Positions 1 to 19,600 of a stretch of DNA of 64,000 bases are shown here, in pieces. Under the pieces are notes generated by a model. The model was not told the DNA's origin. It ran no database searches and worked only from the letters and a program-made list of their open reading frames with translations. This DNA comes from Camarhynchus parvulus (lineage: Eukaryota; Chordata; Aves; Passeriformes; Thraupidae), in the NCBI RefSeq assembly GCF_901933205.1, contig NC_044577.1, positions 7,761,321-7,825,320 of the forward strand, read 5' to 3'. Made by a program: the position numbers and the translations under genes. Position 1 is the first letter of the stretch, and each line of letters opens with the position of its first letter.

Positions 1-8261
<8,261 letters not shown>

Positions 8262-9860
8262 GGTGCGCTCATCTTACCAAATCCAGTGCATGGAATTCTG
8301 CTTCTCACCTGGGAAACGCTGGAGTAGGAGCTCAAAAGTAGGACTTCCTTCATCTTAACAATCATAACGTGATGCAGTGCAAGCTTTTAACTATATAAAG
8401 AATATTCATATGACTACACAGAGCAACGTGAGCAGGGAAGCCAAAAGGTCGGATTCTTGAGGGAAGTGATGTGGCCAGATCAAATGGTAGGAAGAATTCT
8501 CAGCTGCTTTGCTGAAGCTGAGTCAAGTGCTATGAAATTTCTTTGCCATCTGTGGAAGAAAGGGAGTTCACTCCTCATTTGTTGAGGTACAGTGTGTCTG
8601 ACTCAACTGGATAATTTTTTTTCTTTAAATTTATTCCCAAATCAAAACTAAATTACTTTTTAAGAGAGACACTGAATTTCCCTGAATAGTCTATCAGAAA
8701 ATACATGAGCTAATAATTCTAGGAATGTCATGAAAGTGTCTCTGGAAAGGTTTCTCAGAAACAGAGTAGCTTAAGAAAGTGTATCTTAATATCATGGTGA
8801 GGGATGAAGTAAACCACATGCATATTCAAAGAATATGTTTCTGAAGCTCTTGTTCTGTTGTTTGAGATGGAAGTTTAGTTCAGCAAAGCAAAGGTTTTGA
8901 ACTGATGTTTTAGTGCAACACAAAAGCTGGAGGAAGGCTTCTGAAGAAGTTACCCTCTATGCTTGCAGCCCTGCAGGTGGGCATAAGGTTGTGTGCATTT
9001 GAGTAATTTTAGGTTTGATGTTATATTGAGACAAGAGTCTTTCATCTAGATTGCACAGCCTGAGATTGATCAGTGATCTTTTTGGGTTTTTTATTTCATC
9101 ATCTATACAGGGGTTTATTTAATGCAGTGTAGTTATTATGGTTATTTATTAAGAAAAAAGTAAGCTTTAAGTGCCTAGGGAAGGTGGGGGGTAGGGAGGA
9201 ATCACCTAAAAATCTTAAATGTTTAGGATTATGGGGCAAAGTAGTGGATGCAGAAATCAAGTAGAGTGAGATTCTCAGGAGGAAGCAAATGTAACTCAAT
9301 TGCAGTATGTTTAGGAAGTTACTTTGCCCAATGTCAAGACACTGGAGGACTTTGGATTATGTTTTGTTATGCTTCTTAATACTGTCTGCAGCCAGCTCGT
9401 GCTGGTGCATAGTGGAAATTGCTGCTGGAGGGAAATCCTCGGGCTCAGGGAAGAGTCAGGGGGGTTTAGTCAGGACAGTGTTTTGGCCCATTTTCTTAGA
9501 TGAGCAGCTTGTTCCCGGGAGATGCTGAGCACTCTGCTCCCATGGGACTGGGGGAGCCCTGCTCAGCTGCCCTCCTGGAAGTGAGATATGTGTGAGGTAC
9601 GAGGCCTTCCATGGGGAAGGTGCTGCTGGGGGACTGAGCCAGAGGCAAGGCCAGCAGGAGCCCAGAGTCAGGGAGAGGAAGGTGGCAGCAGCTGAGCAGG
9701 AAAGGGGGTGCCCAGGTTTACCCACTTTGACAACTTTTAGCTTGACTGAAGGGGTGTCCCGTAGCTGTGCTTTAGCTGTGCTTTTAGAACAACCCACGTT
9801 CTGGCAGTGCCTGGGACCAACACCATAGACAATAAAAAGAAACATCAATGACTAGCCACT
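8262..9860 (+). other. MFSD6: MFSD6 3' UTR (probable extent)
   Basis: Follows the MFSD6 stop codon with no further exon. The end is inferred from the AATAAA at 9831. A longer form ending after the AATAAA at 10453 or 11404 is equally possible, so the right edge is approximate. Confidence 0.4.
9831..9836 (+). terminator. Candidate polyadenylation signal for MFSD6
   Basis: AATAAA, 1.57 kb beyond the stop codon. The T-rich stretch after it (about 9867) could be the downstream element. It is one of several candidates; transcript ends are not visible in genomic sequence. Confidence 0.35.
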
Positions 9861-10452
9861 AGTTACTTTTTTTGCACTTGAACTTAATGTACTGTACTCA
9901 CATAAATCCTCATGACTTGTCTAAGTGTCCTTTAAAATCAGAAATGTATTTATTGTATGTTTGTATAACTTGGGGGAGAACTAAAGACTGAACAGGTGAC
10001 AGGACAGAAGGATGCTAAACATCATCTTGAGGCTAACCAACCATTTGTTGAGTTCATGCTGTATGGTGTTACCTCAGCTGCTACTGCATAGCACCTGGAT
10101 TGTGAAGTGAAGAGCTTGTACACTGTGTTTACACTTCAGAATTGTGTATTTGAAATGCCTGCTCTTTTTGGAATTGTATAGTCATTCTATGTTGCAAAAT
10201 GGACATGTACACCTGGATTTTGATATTTGTGAAACTGTAAAAACTGTGGTAAGAAATATAAAATATCCATAACATATTTAATAGTATCAACATGAACTTT
10301 TATTTTATTTGTTCATATTAGTGTCAGCAGTGAACATAACCAACCTGAAGTGAAAATAATTCAGTGATAATGACCTTTTACTAAAGTCACTGGAGGATGC
10401 TGAACCAAGAGCTTGGGAAGTACTCTTGCACTGTGTTAAAATAGTATTTGAT

Positions 10453-10458
10453 AATAAA
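10453..10458 (+). terminator. Alternative polyadenylation signal for MFSD6
   Basis: AATAAA followed by GT-rich sequence around 10490 (CTTCTGTGGGGTCAG). It would give a 2.2-kb 3' UTR. Confidence 0.3.
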
Positions 10459-11019
10459 ATCTGACTGTAGGCACCAGTTCCCTTCTGTGGGGTCAGGGAC
10501 TGTAAGGGACACAAACCCATGTGCGTTGTAAACTGGTCAGTGTGAACGAGTGCAGGGCATCACTGTGAACACTGCAGAGACCAGAGAAAAATGTAACATC
10601 CTTTGTTAAGGGAGAAAGGCTTTTGTAAGAGTTAGGGCAATGGATTAATGCCTAGATTCTGTTCCTAGATTTTCTAGCTGAAAACCAAAACAACAGTACT
10701 CAACAATTGTGTTTCAGTAAGGCTGTGTCATCTCCACATATCACAGGAGCACTGTGCAAGTGAACAGGGCTCTAGTGACAGCAGCTGCTTTTGGTGGGTT
10801 TTGTTTATGAAACCCTTTCAGTGTTGGAACAGGCTTGGGAGGATTTTTAAGGTGACTATTAGCTACCCACTAAGGTAGCCATCATCTTTCTCCTGTTGCT
10901 GCCATTCTGTTTTGCAAGTATTTAATAGTCTCCTGCTCTATTTTGGATAGTATTTACCCATCCCTGCCAAACAATGGATCTCACAACTACATACAGCGTG
11001 AGTTGATTCTTATTTAATT

Positions 11020-11025
11020 TTTATT
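11020..11025 (-). terminator. Candidate polyadenylation signal for NEMP2
   Basis: AATAAA on the minus strand, overlapped by an ATTAAA at 11013-11018. It is the first canonical signal found below the NEMP2 stop codon. Confidence 0.3.
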
Positions 11026-11102
11026 GCTTTTTAACTTTTTTCCTCGTTGAAGTAGGTGTACCTGGTATTCTTCTAAAACATGTAATTACCAAAACTAACG
11101 GG

Positions 11103-11143
11103 GGGGGCTTATGTAAATACATGTTATGTATTTACATGCCCCC
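11103..11143. repeat. Strong hairpin: 12-bp plus 6-bp stem, 3-nt loop
   Basis: Arm ATGTAAATACAT (11111-11122) and its exact complement at 11126-11137 are separated by GTT. Outside them GGGGGC (11103-11108) pairs with GCCCCC (11138-11143) after a two-base TT bulge on the left. It lies between the convergent MFSD6 and NEMP2 genes, inside the possible NEMP2 3' UTR. No known element was recognised. Confidence 0.85.
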
Positions 11144-13456
11144 ATATTATGGAAGGGTAATCATCTCTACCTCACTAAAGAGAGGACATTCAAAAACCTG
11201 TTTGTTTAAGCTCAGACAAATCTGATTCTCTTCCTTGGCCTCAAATTTCTTGGATGGAGCTCTTGGCTAACTATGAAATACACTGAAAAAAACCTCTGTA
11301 CTTCAAAACCAGCAAAAAACATTAAGACATCTTTTTGAGTATCCTTTGCCTAATCTGTAATGATTTTAAGTACTCCATTTTCATGATGGTGACACAAAGA
11401 TAAAATAAATCTGATTTGGTTTATGGTCATTTCAGGGGGGAGTTTTCACCCTTCTCCCAAACCAGCCAAGATAATGAGGCCTTCCTCTGTTTTCACAACT
11501 GCTTGTTGCTAGTGCCAGAGCCCCCCAAGCCAAACCTGACTTCCTGAGTGTGGGTGGCAATTTAGCTGTGGATTTGGTAGCACCAGCCAAAGGTGAGTCT
11601 TGCTGCTAGTAGCCTTCCTAAACAGAACCCTTGCTCTGTTTTTGGATGCTCTTGACTTAACAGCGAGTGCATTTTGGATCACCTGCTTGATGTGGCTTTT
11701 CTCTGCTAAACATGCTTTAGATTCTGTATAGGTACTTAAAATTTTATGGCACTAAAGGGTGTTAAGTGTCTCTTCACTGTAAAATTGAAGTGTTTCTTTT
11801 AAACTGAAGCAATATAAGGGAGAAAAGACCACATCAGTAAGGCTTTCAAGCACCAACTCTGAGTCCTTTGTTACACAGAGGAGCTCTTGGATTATGGTAT
11901 GGCCACACTTCTTAGCACCATTGGAGGTAACAGGTTTTGTCTGCTGCACCGATGGACAAGGAGAACCCAGGACAGCACCTGCACTGCTGAAGTCATGCTG
12001 CACCACTAGGCATGTTACAAGGAACAGACAGCCCTTTTAAAGCAGATAGATCCCAGTCTGACATGCCTTTCTTGAGCACCAACTGCTCCCCATTGCTCAC
12101 AGTTCCCAGTGGCTTTGTGAGATCAGATGGTGAATTAACAGTCTTTTGTCTTCTGCAGTTTGTAATACAGTAAAGGAAAACAGCAAAGTGAGAACAGAAG
12201 AATACAGGGAGGGAGAGTCTAAAGAACAAAAGAAATGACATCTGCAGATGGGTGAACTGGGGTACATACTGCTCCCTAGCCCAGGACTGTGTAATACATA
12301 AACTGAAAGACACATGACTGCCTAAATTTCTCTCTGGGTCTCCCCACTTCTCCTGTGAGAAGTCCCCCAGATGGCTGAGAAGGAGAAGGTAAAAGCCAGG
12401 TTTTACCCTCGTTGTTTTGCAGGAATGATTTTCTGCTTCTTACTCAGTGAACAAACTACTGAGTACTCTGAGGCCAGTGGAGCTCTGTGTGGGTTATGTG
12501 CATTCCCAGTTCCAGGCTCACAGCAGCACTCTGGCTCTGCTAATAGCAGTTTCTCCAAGCAGCTGAAACAGCTTCAGCCTTTGTGGCCTTTTGGAGCTCT
12601 GCAGAGGCCTGGAATGGACAGCAGCACCTGCCTGAGGTAAGTTGACACTGAAACTGAAGGCAATAGCAAAAATGTTTAGGGATGGAAAACCTCTCCTAAA
12701 CCATTGTCACAGGTGGAGAAGCAGAGGGCTAGAGAAAGGTTAGCAGAAGATCTGTACAAGAGGGAAGAAATTATGTAAATAAACGAAGACTTGGAAAGAA
12801 CAAAATGCAGTGTAACTACAGCAGAGGTCAAGAATGGAATAATATGGGCATAGGGTGAACAATCAGGCAGCATTCTGAGGAGCAAGGGGAACTTAAAACA
12901 GAGGCAGAGGCAGGACGAAGCTAACTGACCAGCCCAGCCAGAAGGGGAAACAAACCTCGTTCAGCTGCATTAACTCTCTATAAAAGTCTCACAAACAACG
13001 AACGCAGTTTATCGACACTCTAAAAGCATTATCAGAAGTCTTGACATAGAGGGTACTTAGTAAAAGGAAGAGTATTAAAAATGGTTTTTCCTCCCTCTAG
13101 TGCTCAGCACAGAGGACTTGATGATGGAAAAAAACAGATTCTCTGTTTACTAGAGGTAGCGTTCTTGGTAAAAGAAGGCATCCTGGTGGACAGGCTGTCT
13201 CCAGTACTTGCCTTGGAAATACACAATGTTTGTTTCCCTAGTGAAAATACCCATAGCATGAGATTCCTCTTCACTTGAACAGCCCCTACGGTAGTCAGGT
13301 AACATTGGTGATACAGGAAAGAGTTTTTTTCAAAAATCCTGCTTTGTCCACCAGCAACCACAAGAAAAGGCCAAGTGTGAGTTCTCATTCTGTATCCTCC
13401 CTTTCTAGAAGAAGTGTGTTTTCTGTCTCTTTGTTGCTGTTGTTATTTTTCAAAGC

Positions 13457-13682
13457 TCAGAGCAGCTCAGTAGCATATGGAAATGGAATTTGTGTATGCA
13501 TTTCATTTTCATTTTCCTCATCTTCTTCATGGACAGAATTAGCTGGCTCATCTTGCTCAAACTGTGCCCTTGTCTCAAAGAGCTGCTCTTCCAGGAAGAA
13601 GCTCCCAATGCCATACTGCTCATCATGCGCCTTTGTTTCTGCAGCTGAGACGTGGGGAGATCCCAGAACAAAAGCTGCAAAC
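13457..13682 (-). CDS. NEMP2: NEMP2 exon 9 (C-terminus and stop)
   Basis: 226 nt from acceptor AATTGTCAG. It encodes [20 protein letters not shown], the conserved [18 protein letters not shown], and an acidic tail ([10 protein letters not shown]) before ELL and TGA 13457-13459. NEMP1 has the same HEQEYGLG/HEEQYGLG motif, which confirms frame and strand. The plus-strand frame over the same bases is a shadow. Confidence 0.94.
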
Positions 13683-16600
13683 CTGACAATTTTTGAAAGG
13701 GAGAAGTTATCAACTGAGAAATTAAAAGAAGAAATACTGTAAATTCTAGGGGTATTTGCTATTTAGGAAGGAGTGTTGTAAGGACATCCCCATGGGCAGT
13801 GCAGATGAGAGGAAGTTCCAATAATGGATGGCTACAACCACAAAGATTGGTTTTCCCAGCTCATCTTTTCAGTATTTTCTGTAGAAGTAACTTTTGCTCT
13901 TCTGGAAACCATCTGCAAGGTCTTGTGACTAAGCAAGAAGATCTAACTTCGTTTTCACATCTTGTCAGTACTTGCAGGGTAATCCAGACTAACCATTTGT
14001 ACAGTGGGGTAGTTGGTACTTTAGCTTCTAAAAATGAATTAAAACTGTAGCATATTTGAGACAAAGGCTGTAAGAATTCAGGTGCATTGATATTGCTAAT
14101 GAAAGGAAAAAATGAAAATTCTGCACTCCTACGTTGTATGTAGTTGCCTTGTTGCTGGTGCTGTGTGTGCACTGTGGGCAAGCTGAGCTCAAGTCTTCCC
14201 AAACAATTCCTGCCTCTAGTGAAGCTGGAGCTGCAGATTGGGAATTCTGCAGCTGCTCCAAGTAAATGCCAGAACAAAGCATGAACTTAGCACTGTCCCT
14301 ATACTGCAATCCCCCACAAATCTTCCTTTCAGTGGGCAACTCCATTGAGGAGAGAGAACAGAGCTGGAGGTTTCTGGCAAGAGTGTGGGAACAGACGGCA
14401 GTTCTGACACCTGGGTAAGTGTCGACAGCATCAGAGAAATGTATGAAAAAGGAAATGCAGCTACATTCTGGAGTTCTGGTAAACTGATCAATAATTTACA
14501 TTTCAGACTTAACATTTCTGTGAGATGAATGTCGTCACCTCGCTGTTCTTGGAAGCTCTGTTAGTCTAAATGGGGAACAGTTTGCCTTGGGATGAACCAC
14601 AGTCTGATGCTTAATGGGAGCTGGGAAGGGTTCTCCAAATCTGATTGTTGCTGGTTCTCCTTTTTATTTCCCTTTTCACAACCAGTGAACAGTCTATAAC
14701 AACTCTATTAATGAAATGATGGCTAGAAAATATGTGTGTCTCAAGTTGTTTTGTACATTTGGTGGTATTTAGTTCTACAATACAACAGTAAGCTTTCACT
14801 TTTTTCCCTCTCCATCATTCTAAAGAGGCAAGCAGCTTAGAAAGTAAGACTGTTTAACAGTAAATCTATAAAACCTGGCAGAGAGGCTGTCTATGTGCCA
14901 GTCCAAGGAAGATGAAGGTTCTGAAACTGGGTTTAACTTGTTACTGAATAAATTCCAAACTGATTGGGGTTCCTTTAAAATGGTGACACTTGGTTCTGTG
15001 GCAAGGACTAAGTCTTTGTGGCTGGCTAATATATGAAACTCTGCTTCTGATCTCTTCAAGTTTTTGTTTTGATGAGAATACACTGTTATGATTCATTTTA
15101 TACTCTACAGGGTTTTCTGGCTTTGCTTGCTTGACCCTTCCTGAACTATATTTGTCGTAGGTTTATCTCTTAAGCTATACATGGCACAACTCTTCTACCT
15201 GTTCTACTTGCTCATTGCAGGTATTGATTTCTTTATCTGTATTCTTAGTCTTAGATAGTGATACTTCAATAATGGGATTCCCTGACTGTGCAGATTTGCA
15301 GTTGGAGAGCTTAATATAGGTAATATTTGAGTATGTATCTTCACCGTGCCCCAGTTTTACACCACAGAAAAGAGCACCACTCTAAAACCTGAAGCAGGGC
15401 AATTTCACTGGTTATAGAGCCACCAGGGTCTCTGCAAGAGCTTATAGAAGCACTGTAGGAACCCTTTAAGTTCTGTGACCATGAATCAGCCGTGAAGGTC
15501 TGCAAATTCCCAAGAGTAATTTGCGGTCAGGGAGGAACAAACACAAATTTAATGCCACCAACGAGTAATACCCTCGAGAGGTGTGGCTGTGGTCCTGAGT
15601 GGGACATGCAAGATAAACACACCTGGAACAGTGCCTGAAGTGGCATTTAGATCTGCAGTGTGCCGAGGTGTGCAATGTGTTTCCTGTTTTAGAGAAGCCA
15701 AGTTTTCTTACCTGTGTGGAGCCTGGAGTTTGGATACAGCTATCCATGATGGGAAGTCAGGGCTCCTGCAGAACGAGCGCAGCTCCTCCAGAGCTCTGAT
15801 CGTTTCACTTTCACCTTGTTCTCGATACTCCTCTTCAGTAAGGTATTTAAACACCAATTTTTTTGATTTCAAGTGATGCTTCATTTTTCTAGAACAAAAT
15901 TAAAATAACCAGTATTTATAAAGTCTTCTGCCATGTAATTATCTGCCCTTTTTCTCTATACCTGCTATTAAAATGCATTAGTCACCTCTACCCTTTTAAG
16001 AGAACAAGCTGCATTCTTACATTTGAAGGCAAGGTATGTAATGTTTGCTAACCTGTTTACCCTAGGTCTTAACCAAAGCTGTAGAATTTCACATGATATT
16101 TAATGAGCTTCAGATGAGCTTTAGATCAGGTCCTTATTGTGTATGCATGGACTAGAATCTCACAGAATTTAAGAGATGGCTGCTTGCTCAGCCATTTTAA
16201 GGTGCAAAATGCAAAATGTGTCTGTGCAGAGACATGGGCTGAATCAAAACTCAGTCTGCATATGTTACATCAAAGATAAGCAATGCTCTAAGCCTGTTGT
16301 GAGTTGTTCATGTTGTTTACTAGCTAGCTTCTCTTAAATCTTGCTCTGAATTACAAAACTGAGTAGTCTGAGGCCAAAATGTTTACAATCTGATGGTTTT
16401 TTAGCTGCTGCGTAGCGATGTATAATATAATTAGATATAAATTAGAAAGTGTGCCATGTTCTGTTTCCTTCTGTCAACTGCTTTCAATTTAAATGTTGTG
16501 ATGAGTTAAGATAAGCAAGGGCTGGATGCCCATAAAACTTTCAGCTCTGTATAAAAACACCTGCTCCAACATCAGCAGCATTCAACTTTCCTTCTTATAT

Positions 16601-19600
16601 CCCTTTAAAGCAGAGAACTGTAGTAGTTGTTTAGGTCAAATGGTGAAGGGTCTTGCTGGCTCAGTGAGATCTACTGTTCTTAACAATAAATACTTCAAGA
16701 CTTTAAATTATTTTGATATATTTGCTGCTCTGAACTGTGTATCTGGCATCGTGGCCTCACAGTTTGGTGCTGTGACTTAAGGATTTTGAAACAGAAAAAT
16801 TCAAAAGCCCTTTTCATTCTCCTAAGAGAGATTACTTGAAAAGCCGTATTTCTTTATAGAAGCATCAGTTCATAAAAACCAAAAAGAAAGAACTACATGA
16901 AGAATAAACTACAGTGTTTCAGAGTAAAACTTGAAAGTAAAAGTAAAACTTGTGGCCACATCATACTGATTCTAGAGCATTCTGAACCTGTTTACAACAG
17001 ATGCTGATCTTACATGTTGCTTTTGAAACAGCTGTTGCTCCTCAGCTGCAGGCAAAAATTGGTCTACAACAAATGACAAATTCTACCTAAAATAAAAACG
17101 CTTCAACTCAGGCCACTTCATACTTCAGCATGTAAAAAGAGAAGGTAAGACTAAAGCAGTATGTTCTTCAAAACTAAACAGCATGTATAAAAAAAAATAG
17201 GAAACCCAAATTATTTGGTTTTTTATTATTCTGGTTATGCCTGTTCTAGCCTTTGCCTCTTCCTACTTCTCTGCGGTTCAGCAGAGTCCACAGCTATGGA
17301 ACAGTCTGTACTAAAGACTGAAGCTGGATGCCATCCATCTCTGAAGGTAAAAAACAGATGTCAATTGGCAGGGCTTTTTAGAATCTTCATTTGAGCATTG
17401 CACTTGTGCTAAAACATACTTCACATTCAAGGATGAGCAAACACGTTGTTCCTGTGTTGCTCCTGCAAACACTTAGCAAGGTCTACCTACTACAAGCAGT
17501 TCCTGTTCAATTCCAAAATGTAAATGGGCCTCTAGGAATGCTGAGGAATATATCCATAGTTCTGATAGATTGCTTCTATGAATGACAGGGCAAAAAACTA
17601 AAATCATGGAGAACACTATTTTGTGGACATGTGATTTTAGTCTCTGAACTCTCTTCAACCTCCAAGGATTGTCACTTTTGAACAGCTGCATCCTTGGTGA
17701 TGGTACACTGTTTTATCCCTAGGATTCCAAATGAGTTCCCTGCAGCTTCTCTCACTACACATCAAACCAAGGCAGTAGTGCTGCAGTCTCATCAATCAAA
17801 AAGAAATGTTCTGGTTGCCATATGCTGTGGACTAGAAAGTGCTACATTTGTCCTTAAGAACACAGTCACACTTCTCCGTTATCCACAGAACAAAACTCGT
17901 GCTTGAGACTGCCAAGTGGAAAATCATTTCTGTCTCTGGACCTTAAACCTTTCCTAAGGCAGTTTTACATTTGGCAAAATTCTGAACTAGTACTAGAAAT
18001 TCCTACACCATTAATGAAGTGTAGGTTTTTTTTCATGGTCAGCTTCCAGTATTTCCTGGTTCTCCCAGGACTTGGACGTTCACAGACAGACACAAACCTG
18101 GCAATGTGACAGGCAGCACCCAGGGGGTAACAGAGGCCTTTGGAGCAGAGGCTGACTGCTATGACCGCATATGCAACTTGAGGGATGGTGACTCCAAAGT
18201 AGATCAGGACAAAGGCTGTTAATTGGAGCGTCCACGTGAACAAGGTTATGCTGAGCTCCGTGGTCAGCGGCCCATGCTGATAGCTAATGGCAAAGCTGGT
18301 AATCCCAACAACCAGAAAATACCCTGTAGGAACATAAAAGGACATGGAGAAAAAGATGCAAACCACCCCTATAAACTTTACTTTGCTTCACAAAGCTGGC
18401 AGCTGCTGTGAATTGTAGCCCGCTGATTCTTCTGTTGTCTTGCAGACATGATGTTTTATGATGTGCTTTCTATTTCCAAAGTGTGCCAAGAGTTCACAAG
18501 GTTATCTCTGAACAGCTTTTAGCCAATGCTGTGGGCTGCACATGAATTCTCCTCACGTGACCATGCTGAGGCAGGTCCCAGATCAATAGGTTTGTCAGCT
18601 CCTCCAGCCACATCCCATTCCCAATGTGTGCATCCATTTCCCACATCCAGCAAGCTGCAAACCAGAGGAGCTGCCCTTTTGCTCTTAACAGGGAAAGTAT
18701 GTAACAACAGCAAATAAATGAACAAATAATGCAAGCAAAATCTGCTCTTAGAACTCTACATCTCTTACAACTTTACTGTGCAGTCCTCTACATCAACCTC
18801 TTTATTCAATGATACAATGTGAGTAAACACTCATTTGAGTGGATTCGGAACCTTTAGAATATTTCAACATCTGTGGCTTAGGAGAAAATAAAACTCCATA
18901 TGAGTCACTTAATTTTTTTTTTTATGGGCAGGTATTCATCTGACCACTAAATTAAACGAAAATCTGCAGCACATTTCTTGGTAATTTTCTTACCCAACAG
19001 GTAGATTTTGTGTTCAGACCACAACCACTGTATATTCTCTTTGAAGCAGTAAATAAAATAGAGAGAGACCATCCAGGAACCACTCATTAAAATCCAGAAG
19101 GTACTGTGCTAGAAATTTAAAAAATAAAAAAAAAAAGTGAAAAAAACAACTTCATTTAAAAAATTCAAGCCAGAATCACGACCATTGTTTCCAAAGGAAC
19201 TCACAGGCAGAAACAGATGTGAAATTCTTTAGACCTACAGGGTTTGAGACTTCCACTGTGTCAATTCCAAGCAGAGCAACTGCATCCCTGTATTTGTGTA
19301 TCATGTCCCACTGTCACAGTATAACCCTACTGACGTGTGTTCCCAATTAACATATCTCAGCAATATTATGGGAATGCACAGGCTTTATAAAACTAAAGGA
19401 AAAATTCACATCTGCCTTACAATGAATTATCTTTGGTGAATGGAAGAGAATCTGTCTCAGCTGCCACTGTATTTTTATTTAGATTGATTCACAGATTCAA
19501 ATGTAAGCTTAGCTCCAGTTCAATGAAAATAATTTATGTTTCAGAATGAACTCTTCTTGTACACCACCAATGCCTGTTCAGTTTAAACTCAGGAGGAAGC

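Larger units (their letters stand above)
11020..13456 (-). other. NEMP2: NEMP2 3' UTR (maximum extent, uncertain)
   Basis: Downstream of the NEMP2 stop (13457-13459) no minus-strand AATAAA was found until TTTATT at 11020-11025 on the plus strand, which reads AATAAA on the minus strand. The UTR could therefore reach 2.4 kb, unless a non-canonical signal is used earlier. The interval has no coding likeness. Confidence 0.3.

Noticed and set aside
13275..13742. Plus-strand serine-rich 155-residue frame
   Set aside because: It is the antisense shadow of NEMP2 exon 9, whose minus-strand frame carries the conserved HDEQYGIG motif.
15583..15876. Plus-strand 97-residue frame
   Set aside because: Antisense shadow of NEMP2 exon 8.
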